The notes under the pieces: generated by a model
Database searches by the model: none
What the model was told of the DNA's origin: nothing
The model's input: only the letters and a program-made list of their open reading frames with translations
Program-made: the position numbers and the translations under genes
In this document: in pieces, positions 32,173 to 43,895 of the stretch
How positions within the stretch are numbered: the first letter of the stretch is position 1
Layout of the letters: each line of letters opens with the position of its first letter
Source of the DNA: Coix lacryma-jobi var. lacryma-jobi
Lineage: Eukaryota; Streptophyta; Magnoliopsida; Poales; Poaceae
Length of the DNA stretch: 64,000 nt
NCBI GenBank assembly: GCA_009763385.1
Contig: CM019830.1
Location: 92,816,649-92,880,648 of the forward strand
Direction: 5' to 3'

Positions 32173-32790
32173 TGAAGGACCGAATTGGTGACCAGAGGGG
32201 GGTGAATGGGAGCCTCAAATTTCTTTGAGAAATGATGGCCCTTGTCCCAGAAAATCACCCCAAAAGCGAAGACTCAAACAACCAGTGAGTTCACGACCTA
32301 CGAATAGGTGGATACCCTAGGAGATGTCCTAGAGGTACAGCGGAACTACCGAAGAACCCCCAAAACCAAGCGCCAAAGCAACAGGGCAAAAACTGCACAA
32401 GCAAGCTCCTAGAACAATCCAACCTCCGATAACGGAACACCCCACTCCTATGGAGAAGAGGAAAGTGTTCGACCAAAAATACTTAGGCCAACTGGTGGCA
32501 AAAGTACCTTGGAAACATCCATATGAAGTTAGGAAACTAACACAACAAACAGATCTCAAATCGAAGCTCGAACGCAAAAGATACAGACGCTAGAACCGTC
32601 GAAACTCCGAAAGAGGAACACTTAACTCCTATGGAGGAAAAGGAAGAGTCCGACCAAAACTACTTTGACCAATGGTGTCAAAAGTACTTTGGAATGATCC
32701 TTAAGAAGTTATAAAACCAACACAACAAATGGATCACAAATCGGAGCTCGTACGCAAAAGATACGGACGAAATCAGCAAAACTGTGCAGT

Positions 32791-32955
32791 CGCGGACTGT
32801 CCGCTAGTGAAGCGCGGACTGTCCGCTAGTGAACCCCGAACAGTTTGGGAATGAGTCCCGGACAGTCCACCGTTCAAAAATAAAAACAGCGACCTCGCTG
32901 CCCGTGAACAGCCTCGAACCCCGGACAGTCCGGGGATGATTCCCGGACAGTCCGC
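32791..32955. repeat. GGACAGTCC palindrome cluster in B 5' LTR
   Basis: These are the counterparts of 11923-12090, including GCGGACTGTCCGC and CCCGGACAGTCCGCC. On the transcript they lie 600-800 nt after the TATA-like box, so they are in the RNA leader. Confidence 0.8.
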
Positions 32956-33575
32956 CACTGTCCAGAAAGCCCAAAAACAGCTCATGACAAAACCAAAATC
33001 GAATGGATCTTCACCAAATCGAACGGGGCTGCAACCAAACTTCTCCCAAGTGTTTTTCTACGTGTTGGGAAGCTAATCCTAGGATATCATCGCTCCAAAC
33101 CAACTAATCCATGAGAAATTGGAAGAACACTAGAAAATGGGGATGAACGAAGAACGAACGCGATTTCGACCCGATCTATGTGCTTGTGAGGTTAGAGGGG
33201 AAATCCTTCAGTGGAAAGAAGGAGCTCACAACATAGAACAAATTGATTCAAACGAAATCGCAAATCGTAGCTCAGAGAGGGAGAACGAGGCAAATTTCCG
33301 AGAAGGGAAAAACGAAAACGTGAAGAACAAAAACGCGATTCGATCCAAATTGCAGCCAACAAAGAGGAGGGGCGAAATTGATTCTTGGATTGCTACTAGA
33401 TGATGAATTGTGTAGCACTCTGTGTCGGGTTACTAGCCACTCCTCGCAGTACAAAACACGGATGGCGAAAAGCTCAAGAACAAGAGCCGGTCCCTCCTCT
33501 CACCCTAGCCTCCTCTCACCTAAACAAAATGAGAGTGACACCTCCAAGGATGGTTGTCCAACACAGCCCCTTCAT

Positions 33576-33585
33576 CTATATATAG
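33576..33585 (-). promoter_or_regulatory. TATA-like box in B 5' LTR
   Basis: CTATATATAG is at the same relative position as 12708-12717. This LTR would drive B transcription on the minus strand. Confidence 0.6.
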
Positions 33586-33837
33586 GCGCACGTCCAAATG
33601 ACACAAACACCCTAACATGAAGTACTAACTCAAATACCCCCTAGGGTAAAACCGTCCAACTCTGGCAGTTTCCATCCGACGGCCACACGCCTTCTAATCC
33701 TTCGCTTCGCCTCGACGCAAGCTTCAGGATGCCGCCATGTGTCGTCACCATCGACCGCCGCGCCTTCTCACCGATAGCTTCGCCATAACGCAAGCCTCTT
33801 GGTGCCGCCACGCGTCGACCGTCCTTTTGGACCTTCC

Positions 33838-34076
33838 CCCGGTTTTGAGGCCGAAACCGGGAAACCTGCCAGCCCAGGTTTTGAGGCCCAAACCTGGAAA
33901 CCGTCCATCCCGAGTTTTGAGGCCCAAACTCGGAAACCCGCGAGCCCAGGTTTTGAGGCCCAAACCTGGAAACCATCCATCTCAAGTTTTTAGGCCCAAA
34001 GTCAGAAACCGGCCACCAGAGTTTTGAGGCCCAAACTCGGAAATCGTATATGGTAGCTTTTTGAGGCTCAGCTACC
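33838..34076. repeat. Hairpin array in B 5' LTR
   Basis: Clean stems are CCCGGTTT/AAACCGGG (33838-33861), CCAGGTTT/AAACCTGG (33874-33897), CCGAGTTT/AAACTCGG (33910-33933), another CCAGGTTT/AAACCTGG unit, and GGTAGCT/AGCTACC (34052-34076). Two intervening units are decayed. The array is upstream of the TATA-like box, hence in U3. Confidence 0.85.
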
Positions 34077-34695
34077 GAACCCGCACCGTAGACGGGATGT
34101 GGTTTGCACACCCCGACCACCGGCACCGATGCCGATGCATGTCCAGCCTCCACGCCGGGCACAACGCCTTCGGCTTCCTTCTTGACTTGGTCGACGGCAC
34201 TTGCGCCGCACGCAAGCCTGTGTCTGACCTCCCGCCAAGTGCCACGACGCCACCGTCTTTGTCCCGACTCGACCGATGCAACGCACATCCCCATGTGCTC
34301 TCGCTCGCCGATGCCACGTGCCAGCTACCACAGCTGGTCCTCTGGCCTCTTGGTCTGTTGGTCCAAGCCTCACGTCCGCCCTTCACCGCTCTGGGTACAT
34401 CGGCATGGCACGTCTGCCGCATGGCACGCCCATCCTTCACTGCTCCTGGTCCATCGGCACGGCACGTCTCTACTTGACCTTCACCTCGCCATCGACCACT
34501 GTATCTGAGCTCAACACCTCCACATCAACACAACCAAGAGACACATGTTGCACACGCACACCGACACAGAAACACACCACAACTCAACGCCACCGGTTAG
34601 TCATAAGCATTAAGCACATAGCGAGATAATGACTCAACCGCGAAAAGCCTCAAACCTTCCTCCCAAAAGTCAATCATTCATCATATATGTTCTCA

Positions 34696-34824
34696 ATCAC
34701 GGTTCGGCCGAAGCTTTTGAGGGGTTGATTTTTGGGACAAAGGCCGAAGTTTCGAAAGAACTTTTTTAGGCTCCCATTCACCCTCCCCCTCTGGTCGCCT
34801 TGCTTTTGCATTCTCGGTCCTTCA
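34696..34824 (+). repeat. C 5' LTR, right-hand fragment
   Basis: It aligns with 44181-44305, the end of C's 3' LTR, and begins at ATCAC, the duplicated target of B. It ends GGTCCTTCA immediately before the primer site. Confidence 0.9.
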
Positions 34825-34840
34825 ATTGGTATCAGAGCAG
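34825..34840 (+). other. C primer-binding site
   Basis: ATTGGTATCAGAGCAG contains the exact initiator-Met complement TGGTATCAGAGC and directly follows the LTR. Confidence 0.9.
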
Positions 34841-34887
34841 CTTAAGGATCTTCCACCTTAGTCGGTTTTAGATCCATAGAAGGCGAC

Positions 34888-37513
34888 AAGGATCGCGGCG
34901 TGGGCAAACCGCCGTTTTTCGATGGGACGAACTATGCGTATTGAAAGATATGCATGTCGGCCTATCTTCAGAGTTTGGGTGCTTCCATCTGGGATATTTG
35001 CAACTCTGCTGATTACTTGGTCTTGGCTGCTCGTGTTACTCAGCATCAGATCGATGAGCACGATGCCAATAGTCGAGCCCGTAATGCTCTTTTCTCATGT
35101 TTGAGCATGACAGAGTTTGATCGCGTTTCTCACCTCGCTACGGCTCGAGAGATTTGGGCTACCCTCATGCGTTTCCATGAGGGAACCACCCAAGTCAAAA
35201 CGTGTCTCTACGAGTCGCACAAGCGAGAGTATGAGAACTTTCGACACATGCCAGGCGAGAGCATAGAAAGTATATTCGTTCGCTTTTAGGTGATTGTCAA
35301 CAGGATGAGGGCTAACAAGGAGCTGTTGCCTTTCGACGATCATGAGAGGGCTTTGAAGCTTTTGCACACTATTGATCGGTCGGTGTGGGACTCAAAGGTT
35401 CAGGCGATCATCGAATCACCTAACTATGAGACCCTCACATGCGACGAGCTCTTCAGTAAGCTCCAGTCCAGTGAGATTGACGCCATGGCGAGGGCTTCTA
35501 ATGAAAATCCTTCTGGCCCGTCGATGGCTTTGCTTTTTGGCTCTTCTGCTAACCCCTCTGGAGGATTTGCACTCTTTTCTCTTCTTTCTGTCACAGAGGA
35601 GCAGCTAGAGTTCATGGGGGATGACGAGTTGGCTTTGCTTGCCAACCGGTTCTCGCGGTTCGACAACAACCGCATGAACCGTCGCCGCGGAGGAGGACGC
35701 TCGGGTTGCTTCGAGTGCGGCGACCCCAACCACCTCATCGCCAATTTCCCGAAGAAGAACAAGCAAGTCTTTGGCAAGGTGGATCATGGGCACAAGTACG
35801 ACTACATCAAGCGCAAGGAGAAGTACGTCCCCACGAAGCACAAGCGGAAGGACGGCTTCAACAAGGAGTACATCAAGACGAAGTACTTGGAGAAGGCCTA
35901 GGCTGAGCAGCGAGCTTTCTTCGCCACGCTCATCGACATCAATGACTCGGCTGACGACTCTGCTTCCTCAAGCGACGACGAGTCTGAGAAGAAGAAGAGG
36001 ATCGAGGACAAGCTGAACCGCCTCTGCTTCTTCGCCAACAACGAGGGCTTCTGCACCATGGCCCTCGGCAAGGAGGACGACGGCGAGCTGGAGGAGATCC
36101 CTCGGAACAACGACGACGACGACGACACCTCCTAGGTATCTTAGACCCCCGACGAGCTTTCTGCTGAGGTCGAGAAACTTACTGCCGCCCTTCTTAGTCA
36201 AGATAAGCTGCTTAGGCGTGCTGCTAGAGAGCGGAAGGAGTTTAGGCAGAAGTGGGAGGATACGGTGAAGGAACTTGAGTCTGTCAAGTCCACCATTGTC
36301 GTGACTGAGGAGGATGAGTGCGAGATGTGCTCCAAGCACATGACTGACCTTCTCACCTTGAGGGGGAAGTATGTTTCTTTGGCTGGAGAGGTGGATGAGC
36401 TTAAGGCTAGATCCTCGCTGTTGGGTGTGTGCAAGTCTTGTGCAGGCTTGCAAACCGAGTTGGCAGAGAAGAATGCCAAGATTGTGTCTCTTGAAAAGGC
36501 CAGCTCGGGTAGCACTTGTGTGTCTAGGTGTGTTTTGTGTGAGGGCTTGGAGATGGAGATTGCGAATGTGCAGCATGACAAGATGCAAACCGAGGAAGAA
36601 AACACATACCTTCGGACCATCTTGTCATGGGTGTCTTGTGGTGAGCCGCAGCTTGGTATGATGATCTCCCAGTTCAAGCGTGTCGCTGGAGGTCCAGGTG
36701 TAGGCTTTGCTCAGGGTGTTGAGTGTGCTTCATCTTTTGGCAAGATTGGAGAGTCAAGTGGCCTTAACCCGAGTGAGAAGCCCAACTCCACCACTACTCC
36801 CAAGCTTACCAAGATTCCACCCAAAGAGCCCCTAAAGCCTAACACCAAGGATGGGGTGTTTGTTGAACCTCCGAGAGCTCCACCCAAGAAACCAACATGG
36901 CCCCAAACCAAACCACCTCAAGAACAAACTAGACACCATGCCACCTATCCAAGAGGAGCTCATGCCACAGAAAGGCAAAGTGATCCATACCCACTACCGT
37001 GAGTACCAACAACCCCCTAAGAGAGCGGTGAGGTACCATTGTGAGCATTGTGGGAGAGATGGACACTTGAGGGAGTTTTGCTTTCGGCGCAAGAGAGATG
37101 AGCGACGTGCAAAGGAGATGAACAACACGGACATGTACCATCCCTTCCATGATGTACATGTGTCGAATGTTCAGAGACGTGCTGCTAGGCCTAGAGGTCC
37201 AATGCCTCAGGTTCCAAAGCCTAGGCCGCGAGGAGGACGTGCCCGGCGGGAGCCTGCAGTTGTGGGCTATGGACCCCGTGGCAGTGGCTTTGTAGTTGAG
37301 CGTTTTCCCCCATCGCGTTTTGAGTATCGCGATGGACGCTCTTCCCTTAGCGGACCACGTTTTGCTCTACGTGGTGATCTCTCTTCCCGTAGGCGCGCTA
37401 GGAATGGTTTTGCTACTATCCATTCTTTTGAGCAGCCGGCCCAACACTGGTATAATTCCCATTTCACTCATCCCAGTGTTGGACCGTATGTTCACCCTAA
37501 GTCTTTTTATTGA
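34888..37513 (+). pseudogene. C gag
   Basis: This is the same gag as A (7087-9780). The start codon position reads AAG (34888-34890) where A and G have ATG. In-frame stops are TGA at 34942 and TAG at 35287, 35899, 36133 and 36142. A frameshift near 36900 moves the second zinc-knuckle region to another frame. The first zinc knuckle has lost its last ligand, reading CFECGDPNHLIANF (Cys to Phe). The second, CEHCGRDGHLREFC, is intact. It ends at TGA 37511-37513 with the same two-stop junction as A. Confidence 0.9.
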
Positions 37514-37520
37514 TGTAGGT
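37503..37520 (+). other. C gag/pol junction: two adjacent stops in a 3' splice-site-like context
   Basis: TGA (37511-37513) ends gag, TAG (37516-37518) lies in the pol frame, and pol opens at 37519 with GTAAAACGA. The T-rich lead CTTTTTATTGATGTAG is identical in A. Confidence 0.5.
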
Positions 37521-39112
37521 AAAACGACTGGAGAACATTTGGTTGGTGGATTCTGGTTGCTCGAGGCACATGACCGGAAACGCCAAGTGGTTCTCCAGTC
37601 TTAGTCCTATTGCCGGAAAGGAGTTTATCACCTTCGGCGATAATAGCAAAGGTAAAGTGTTGTCTCGTGGGTTGGTGCGAGTTAATGAGCACTTTGTGTT
37701 GCGTGATGTTGCTCTTGTTTCAAACTTGCTTTTTAACCTTCTTCCTGTTTCGCAACTCTTTGATGATGACTATGAGATTCATTTTAAGCTGAATCACAGT
37801 CGTATTTTGGATCCTCAGGGCAATCTTATTTGTTTGATTTCGCCCTTTGGGAAAGTCTTTCGTGCGAATTTCTCGGAGTCGTTTGGAGTTTCTCGTTGTC
37901 TTTTGGCTCGACCTTCCTCCTCTGATCTTTGGAAGTGGCATAGGAGACTAGGACATTTGAGCTTCGACTTGCTTGCAAGGCTTAGTTCACTTGGCCTAAT
38001 CCGAGGATTGCCCATGTTGTGCATGGAGAAGGATCTGGTTTGCCATTCTTGTAGACATGGGAAGATGGTTGCCGCTCCACAACATCCAGTGACTCAGGTC
38101 ATGACTAAGCGCCCTAGAGAGCTTTTGCATATGGAACGTGTTGGTCCGGCTCGGGTGAGCTCGGTTGGGGGGAAGTGGTATGTGCTTGTTGTTGTTGACG
38201 ACTTCTCGAGATATTCGTGGGTTTTCTTTTTAGCTGAGAAAACTGAGACTTTCTCTTTTGCTCGCAATCTGATTTTGCGTCTTCAGAATGAGTTCCCTAT
38301 GAACTCAATGCGAGCTATCCGTAGTGATAATGGTTCCGAGTTCAAAAACTCGGATTTTGAAAAGTTTTGTGACTCATTGGGTTTTGGAGCATCAGTTTTC
38401 TTCTCCCTACACACCGCCACAGAATGGTGTTGTAGAGAGGAAGAATCGGACCCTTGTTGAGATGGCCAGGACGATGCTCGATGAGCATAGGACTCCTAAG
38501 CGATATTGGGCCGAGGCTATGAGCACTGCATGCTATATTTCCAATCACATTTTTCTCCGAGCTTTCTTGAAAAAGACTTCTTATGAGTAGCGTTTTGGAA
38601 AACAACCCAAAGTGAGTTATTTTAGAGTCTTTGGTTGCGATTGTTTTATACTCAAGAAAGGCAACTTGGACAAGTTTGATTCTCGTTCTTCTGACGATGT
38701 ATTTTTGGGTTATGGCACTCATACTCGTGCATATAGTGTACTTAACCTTGATACTAACCGAGTCATGGAGAAATCCGATGCCACCTTCGACTAGACCATG
38801 GTTTGTCCTTCTTCCATATTTGAGCGTCTAGGTGATCACGAGGTTGGCGAACCTCTTTTTGATGACGAGGAAGTGGGTGCTGAAGGGATGGATGATCCAG
38901 CACCACCTCCACCTGTTGTGCCGCAAGCATTGGCCTCTACTACGATGACACACGGCCCCAGTCCCTCTTCGTCGACTACTTGGGGGCCGTGGGATCCGCC
39001 ACTTCGGGCTGTACCTTTTGTACCCGAGGAGGCACCAACTGCTGTTGAGGGGGAGGTCTCTTCAGCTCGGGAGGCGCCATGACACATTCAGCGCCAATAC
39101 CCGCCTCAATAG
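37519..39112 (+). pseudogene. C pol, protease-integrase part
   Basis: Protease motif VDSGCSRHMTG and the zinc site WHRRLGHL...CHSC are present. The first catalytic Asp of integrase is replaced by Glu (HMERVGP, 38133-38135, versus HMDLVGP in A). Asp of IRSDNGS and Glu of VVERKNRT remain, but a frameshift near 38385 separates them. Stops are at 38588 (TAG), 38793 (TAG), 39080 (TGA where A has CGA) and 39110 (TAG). The element cannot make active integrase. Confidence 0.87.
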
Positions 39113-40717
39113 ATGATCGGCAACATCGACGAACGTGTCACTCGGTCTAGGTCACAACAAATCTCTCACTTTGCTCATTCTGCATTTGTTGCTGATTTTG
39201 AACCCCGAGATGTTGGACACGCTTTATCTGATCCGGATTGGGTCAATGCCATGCATGAGGAGATTGAAAACTTTGAAAGAAATCGGGTTTGGGTTCTTGT
39301 TCCTCTTCCTCCTGAGTGTCACCCTATTGGGACAAAATGGGTTTTCAAAAACAAACAAGGAGAAGATGGCCATGTTGTGAGAAACAAGGCCAGACTTGTA
39401 GCCCAGGGGTATAGTCAGAAGAAGGGGATAGACTATGAGGAGACTTTTGCTCCTGTAGCTCGTTTCGAGGCAATTAGAATCCTCTTGGCTTTTGCTGCAT
39501 CCAAAGGGTTTAAATTTTTTCAAATGGATGTCAAGAGTGGCTTCCTAAATGGCTACATAGAAGAGGAGGTGTATGTGAAACAACCCCCGGTTTTGAAAAT
39601 CCCAAGTTTCCAAACCATGTCTTTAAACTTCACAAAGCTTTGTATGGTTTGAAACAAGCCCCTAGAGCCTGGTACAATAGGTTGAAAACCTTTTTGCTTG
39701 CTATGGGTTTTAAAATGGGATGTGTGGATAAAACGCATTTTCTCCTCAAGCAAGGCAATGACACTCTCTTGGTCCAGATTTACGTGGATGATATCATTTT
39801 CGGTGGTTCTTCTCACGCCTTGGTTGCCAAGTTTACAGATACTATGAGCAGGCAATTTGAGATGAGCATGATGGGCGAGTTGACGTTTTTCCTCGGGTTG
39901 CAAATCAAGCAATTCCGAGAGGGGACGTTCGTGCACCAGGGAATGTACACCAAGGACATATTGAAGAAGTTTGATATGGGTGAGGCCAAGCCTCTTCCAA
40001 CACCCATGTCGACCATGACGGCCCTGGATGCGGACAAGGATGGAGAAGCTGTGGACCAGAAGGAGTACCGGAGTATGATAGGGTCATTGCTGTACCTGAC
40101 GGCGACACATCCAGTTGGCGGTGTGTCTTTGTGCACGATTTCAGTCGTCGCCGCGCACTTCTCACTGTCAAGTGGTCAAGCGCATTATGAGGTACTTATG
40201 CTTCACTCCAGAGTTTGGGATTTGGTATTCTACTTCTTCCACCCTCTCCCTTTGTGGTTACTCGGATGCTGATTTTGCTGGATGCCGACTTGATAGCATG
40301 TCCACTTCTGGGACATGTCAGTTTATTGGTTCTTCTCTTGTATCGTGGTCTTCTCGCAAGCAGTCTAGTGTCACCCAGTCTACCACGGAGGCTGAGTATG
40401 TTGCTGCGGCTAGCTGCTGTTCCTAGTTGCTTTGGATGATGGCCACTTTGCGTGATTTTGGTCTGAGCTTTTCTCGCGTTCCTTTGCTTTGTGACAGCAC
40501 GAGTGCTATTAGCGTTGCTAAGAACCCCGTGCTGCACTCTAAGACCAAACACATTGATGTGCGCTTTCAGTTCTTACGAGACCACTATGAGAAGGGTGAT
40601 ATCGACCTGCACCATGTCGATACTTATCATCAGTTGGCAGATATTTTTACCAAGCCTTTGGACCAATCAACCTTTGCTAGGTTGAGAGGTGAGCTTGGTG
40701 TGTGTTTTCCCTTTTAG
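39113..40717 (+). pseudogene. C pol, reverse transcriptase-RNase H part
   Basis: The RT N-terminus (39113-39588), the YVDDIIFGG segment (39640-40110) and RNase H (40115-40717) are recognisable but in shifted frames. Breaks lie near 39590 and 40115. A TAG at 40424-40426 sits where A has a glutamine codon. The protein ends GELGVCFPF as in A. Confidence 0.87.
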
Positions 40718-42265
40718 ATGGTGGAAACATTTTGTCTCGTGTATCATAGACTGACTCTTTTTCTTTCATTTTGTTTTTGTTTCTGATGAGTTAGTCTTTG
40801 CATTTCATCATGCATATTTACATTCAGAGCTTCATGTATATAATCTTTAGAGTGTAACTATGCTCTGTTTAGTGTATGCTCTGATGCTTGTAGCTTATGC
40901 TCTTTCTGATCACTGATACATATTGTGAGCTGAGCTATTTTATGAACGGTGAACTTGCTTAATGAACATTAAAACTTTAAATTGTTCATCATTGAGATAT
41001 GCAACTAGCATGTCTAGAATGTGTTGAATTCACTCGTGTTTTTCATATATGCTAGGTTGCTATGTCTCTAGCTCTGAGTCATTCACTTGCTTGGTATGTT
41101 CATAAACTGTTATAAATTCGAACCAAGTCTAAGTGAATTGGAAAGATCGAGATGGGATTGCTTGTCAGCACATCACTGTTTTGGGACTATTTCTCATTGC
41201 ACTTTGAGTTAAACTCGAGCCGTGTAGTGTATGACCGAAACCGTTGTCTTAAGCTTCTGATTGCTTCTGCATAGGCTTCACATGGTTGAAAAGTTAGGCA
41301 TTGACAAGCTTTCAACCTCTCGCAATCATATGCTGAATTCTAAACTTGTGTACTTTCACTGCTGCAACTTCGATTAAATCTGAAAACACAAGTATATGTT
41401 TCATTCAACAGCATGATGTTTGAACTTTGCTATGGGTAGTTCACCTTCTATACATGTTGAGCACTTGTTTGACTTCCTGACTATACATGTTAAGTGCTAT
41501 TTTGATGGTGAATGCTTTTTGGCTAAAAACTGCTCACTTTGCTCATATGTTCATATTTCGTATTTGGTGATCAGTTTGAGCCTTTGCTAGAATGATGTGT
41601 ATGTTGTTGAGTCATCGGATCAACACTTTGTAGAGCACCTTTTGATTCTATCGAGTATATTCTTGAAGCTCATAACTTGCATTTTTGACGCATATGCATT
41701 TGGAGGGGAGATTCTTGATAGTGCATTATCAACTATGGGGGAGAAATTTGACAAATCTTGTTCAGTTGTGTGCACTATTGAAGGGGGAGTTTTGAGTTGG
41801 CTCGGATTTTGAGGATTTTGAATTTTCCAATTGGTTCGGAGCTTGTCTGCTAGTTGTGTTGAGCCTCAGTGCCTTTGTCTTGAGGGACTAGCAGTTGTTG
41901 CTTTTCGATGAAGTGTTCAGCTGATTGTGCTATTCAGTTGATTTAACCTCATTTGATATTGAGCTCTCTTGCATCTCAGCAGTCACCATTTCAGTTGGTT
42001 TTTCAGCTGGTATCGAGTTTTCTTGCAAGCGGTGTTGAGCCTGTTCTACCTCTTCTTGAGGGCTAGCTTTGCTTTGCTTGGTTGCGTCGAGCCGTTGCCC
42101 ATGTCTTTGGGAACCAGGTTGTATTGCTCTTTCACTTGACCTTCTTCTGGCTTTGCTATGCTTTTGGGTCATTTGGACGAGCTCTCTATCTCTCCTTCTT
42201 CTTCCTTCTTCTACTTCATTATGATTTGTGTTGGTAGTTGACAATGCACTCATCACGGGGGAGAT
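40718..42265 (+). other. C 3' non-coding region with multiple polypurine tracts
   Basis: No gene is seen here. Purine tracts are at 41703-41712, 41737-41745, 41781-41790 and, abutting the LTR, CGGGGGAGAT at 42256-42265. The GTTGAGCCTCAGTGCC/GGGACTAGCAG words match the repeats in A and B. Confidence 0.7.
41171..41378 (+). other. Conserved non-coding block, C copy
   Basis: This is the reverse complement of 3221-3422 and 28161-28366. Arms GGTTGAAA (41284-41291) and TTTCAACC (41310-41317) form a clean stem around an 18-nt loop. Confidence 0.7.
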
Positions 42266-42613
42266 TGCGGATACATGGGTGTATGCCGAGTCTCGAGTGA
42301 TCAGTGATTGTCAACTGGGATGATGCGCATGTTCTTTGGCTTGTGTTGTGCAGGTGTCAAGCACAGATACAGTGATCGAAGGCAAGGTGAAGGTCAAGTA
42401 GAGACATGTCATGCCGATGGACCGGGAGCGATGAAGGGCGGACGTGAGGCTTGGACTGAGGGACCGGTAGCCTGAGGATCAGTTGTGGTTGCTGACAGCC
42501 TGGGACAGCGACGAGTGAAGACTTGCGTGTGGACGGGTTGCACGCGTGGGGCATCCCTTCTACAGCGTCGGTTTGGTGGTTGAGCCACAGAAAAACCACC
42601 GAGTGGACGGTTT

Positions 42614-42838
42614 CCAGGTTTGGGCCTTAAAACCTGGGCGCTGATGGTTTCCGAGTTTGGGCCACAAAACTCGGGCTGAGGACGGTTTCCACGTTTGGGC
42701 CTCAAAACCTAGGCGCTGCAGGTTTCTGAGTTTGGGCCACAAAACTCAGGCGATGGACAGCTCGTTTCCCGGTTTGGGTCTCAAAACCGGGGGTTGATCG
42801 TGAAGGCTGGTTTCCCGGTTTGGGCCACAAAACATGGG
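42614..42838. repeat. Hairpin array in C 3' LTR
   Basis: Stems include CCAGGTTT/AAACCTGG, CCGAGTTT/AAACTCGG, CTGAGTTT/AAACTCAG and CCCGGTTT/AAACCGGG with loop GGGCCTCA or GGGCCACA, the reverse complement of the loop in A and B. Two of six units have mismatches. Confidence 0.8.
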
Positions 42839-43628
42839 GCGAAGTCCCGGAAAAGGACAAGCAGAGCGTTGGCGGCACGTGGCGGCAATCGGTGAGGTTG
42901 CGTCGAGGCAATGCTTCCAGTTGTGCGGGCACGGCCGTCAGATCACCATCATCTTCGAGTTGGTCCAGGATAGCCTTAGGGTTTGGCTGGTTCGCTCTGT
43001 AAATAACTAGGGGTAGAGTGGGAATTAGAATTAGGATAAGTAGGGGGAGACACCCACCTCCCAAACTATCTTAGTCATTTGCTCTTTGCCTTCTAGGTTT
43101 TCCTGCTCTCCCAATCCCCTGCTGTAGCAACTGAGATCCAGAGAGAACCATATCTCTTTGTACTTGAGATTTTGAGGAAGTGAGACCGTAATCTCACTGG
43201 TGCAGCGTGTGGTAGCCACAAGGTTGCTGATCGATGTCTCAATTCGTGTTTTGACTTTGTTCTTCGCGTTCTTCGTTTCTCCGCGATTTTCCCGTCGCTC
43301 GATCTCCCTCTGTACTGCGTCTTTCTGAAATCCACTTGAATCAACTTGTTCTTTATAGTGAGGTGATCATTTCCACCGAAGGAATTCATCTAACTCCTCA
43401 CGAACAAGTAGATCGGGTCGAATCAATTTTTGTGGTGCCTTTTCGGTTCATACTCCCTTCCCTTCGATTCCCATTGATTGAGTTGTTTTGAGCGGATGAT
43501 TTCTTGGGGATAGTCTCCTAACTACCTCGTGATCATCTTCTCCAAGTTTGGGAACAATGGATTTTGATTTGGATCAGTTTTGGAGAGATTTGGGAGAGAG
43601 GAGATCAAAATTGCCCTCTCTGGTCGGT

Positions 43629-43895
43629 CGTGGACAGTCCGCCACCTGACCGGTGGACAGTCCGCGCGTCGGGGTCGGTCAGACCAGTGGCCTAACTCTG
43701 CGCTGTTGGAGCTGACTCGGAACACCCGCGGACAGTCCTCAGTACTGAGTCGCGGACAGTCCAGGAAGCGTCCAGGGACTGTTCAGCAACGTTGTTGTTT
43801 TGGTCTTTTGGCCGGCGGACAGTCCGCCACCTGAGCCCGGACAGTCCGCCGTTGGGCAGACAGTCCGCGGTCTGAACCCCGGACAGTCCGCGAGC
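43629..43895. repeat. GGACAGTCC palindrome cluster in C 3' LTR
   Basis: Seven exact GGACAGTCC cores and one variant lie within 270 bp, most flanked by C/G to give CGGACAGTCCG. The position between the U3 hairpins and the LTR end matches B and G. Confidence 0.8.

Larger units (their letters stand above)
1..34695 (-). mobile_element. Element B: non-autonomous Sirevirus (Ty1/copia)
   Basis: The element reads on the minus strand. Its 5' LTR is 32173-34695, its internal region 26530-32172, and its 3' LTR is split into 1-392, 11774-12728 and 25461-26529 by insertions A and D. About 85 bp of the 3' LTR lies left of the window, judged by alignment to the intact copy near 32257. The 5-bp ATCAC at 34696-34700 is the expected right TSD, because the same ATCAC precedes the matching stretch in C's other LTR (near 44181). 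B therefore inserted into C's 5' LTR. An initiator-Met-type primer site, polypurine tracts and CCHC gag motifs mark it as a Sirevirus. Pol is almost entirely lost, so it needs proteins from relatives. Confidence 0.85.
32173..34695 (-). repeat. B 5' LTR (intact copy)
   Basis: The 2523-bp uninterrupted LTR serves as the reference for the three 3' LTR pieces. On the minus strand it starts TGAGAACATATATG and ends GGTCCTTCA. It contains, in transcription order, a hairpin array (34076-33838), a TATA-like box (33585-33576) and a GGACAGTCC cluster (32955-32791). Its short open frames match no gene family. Confidence 0.92.
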
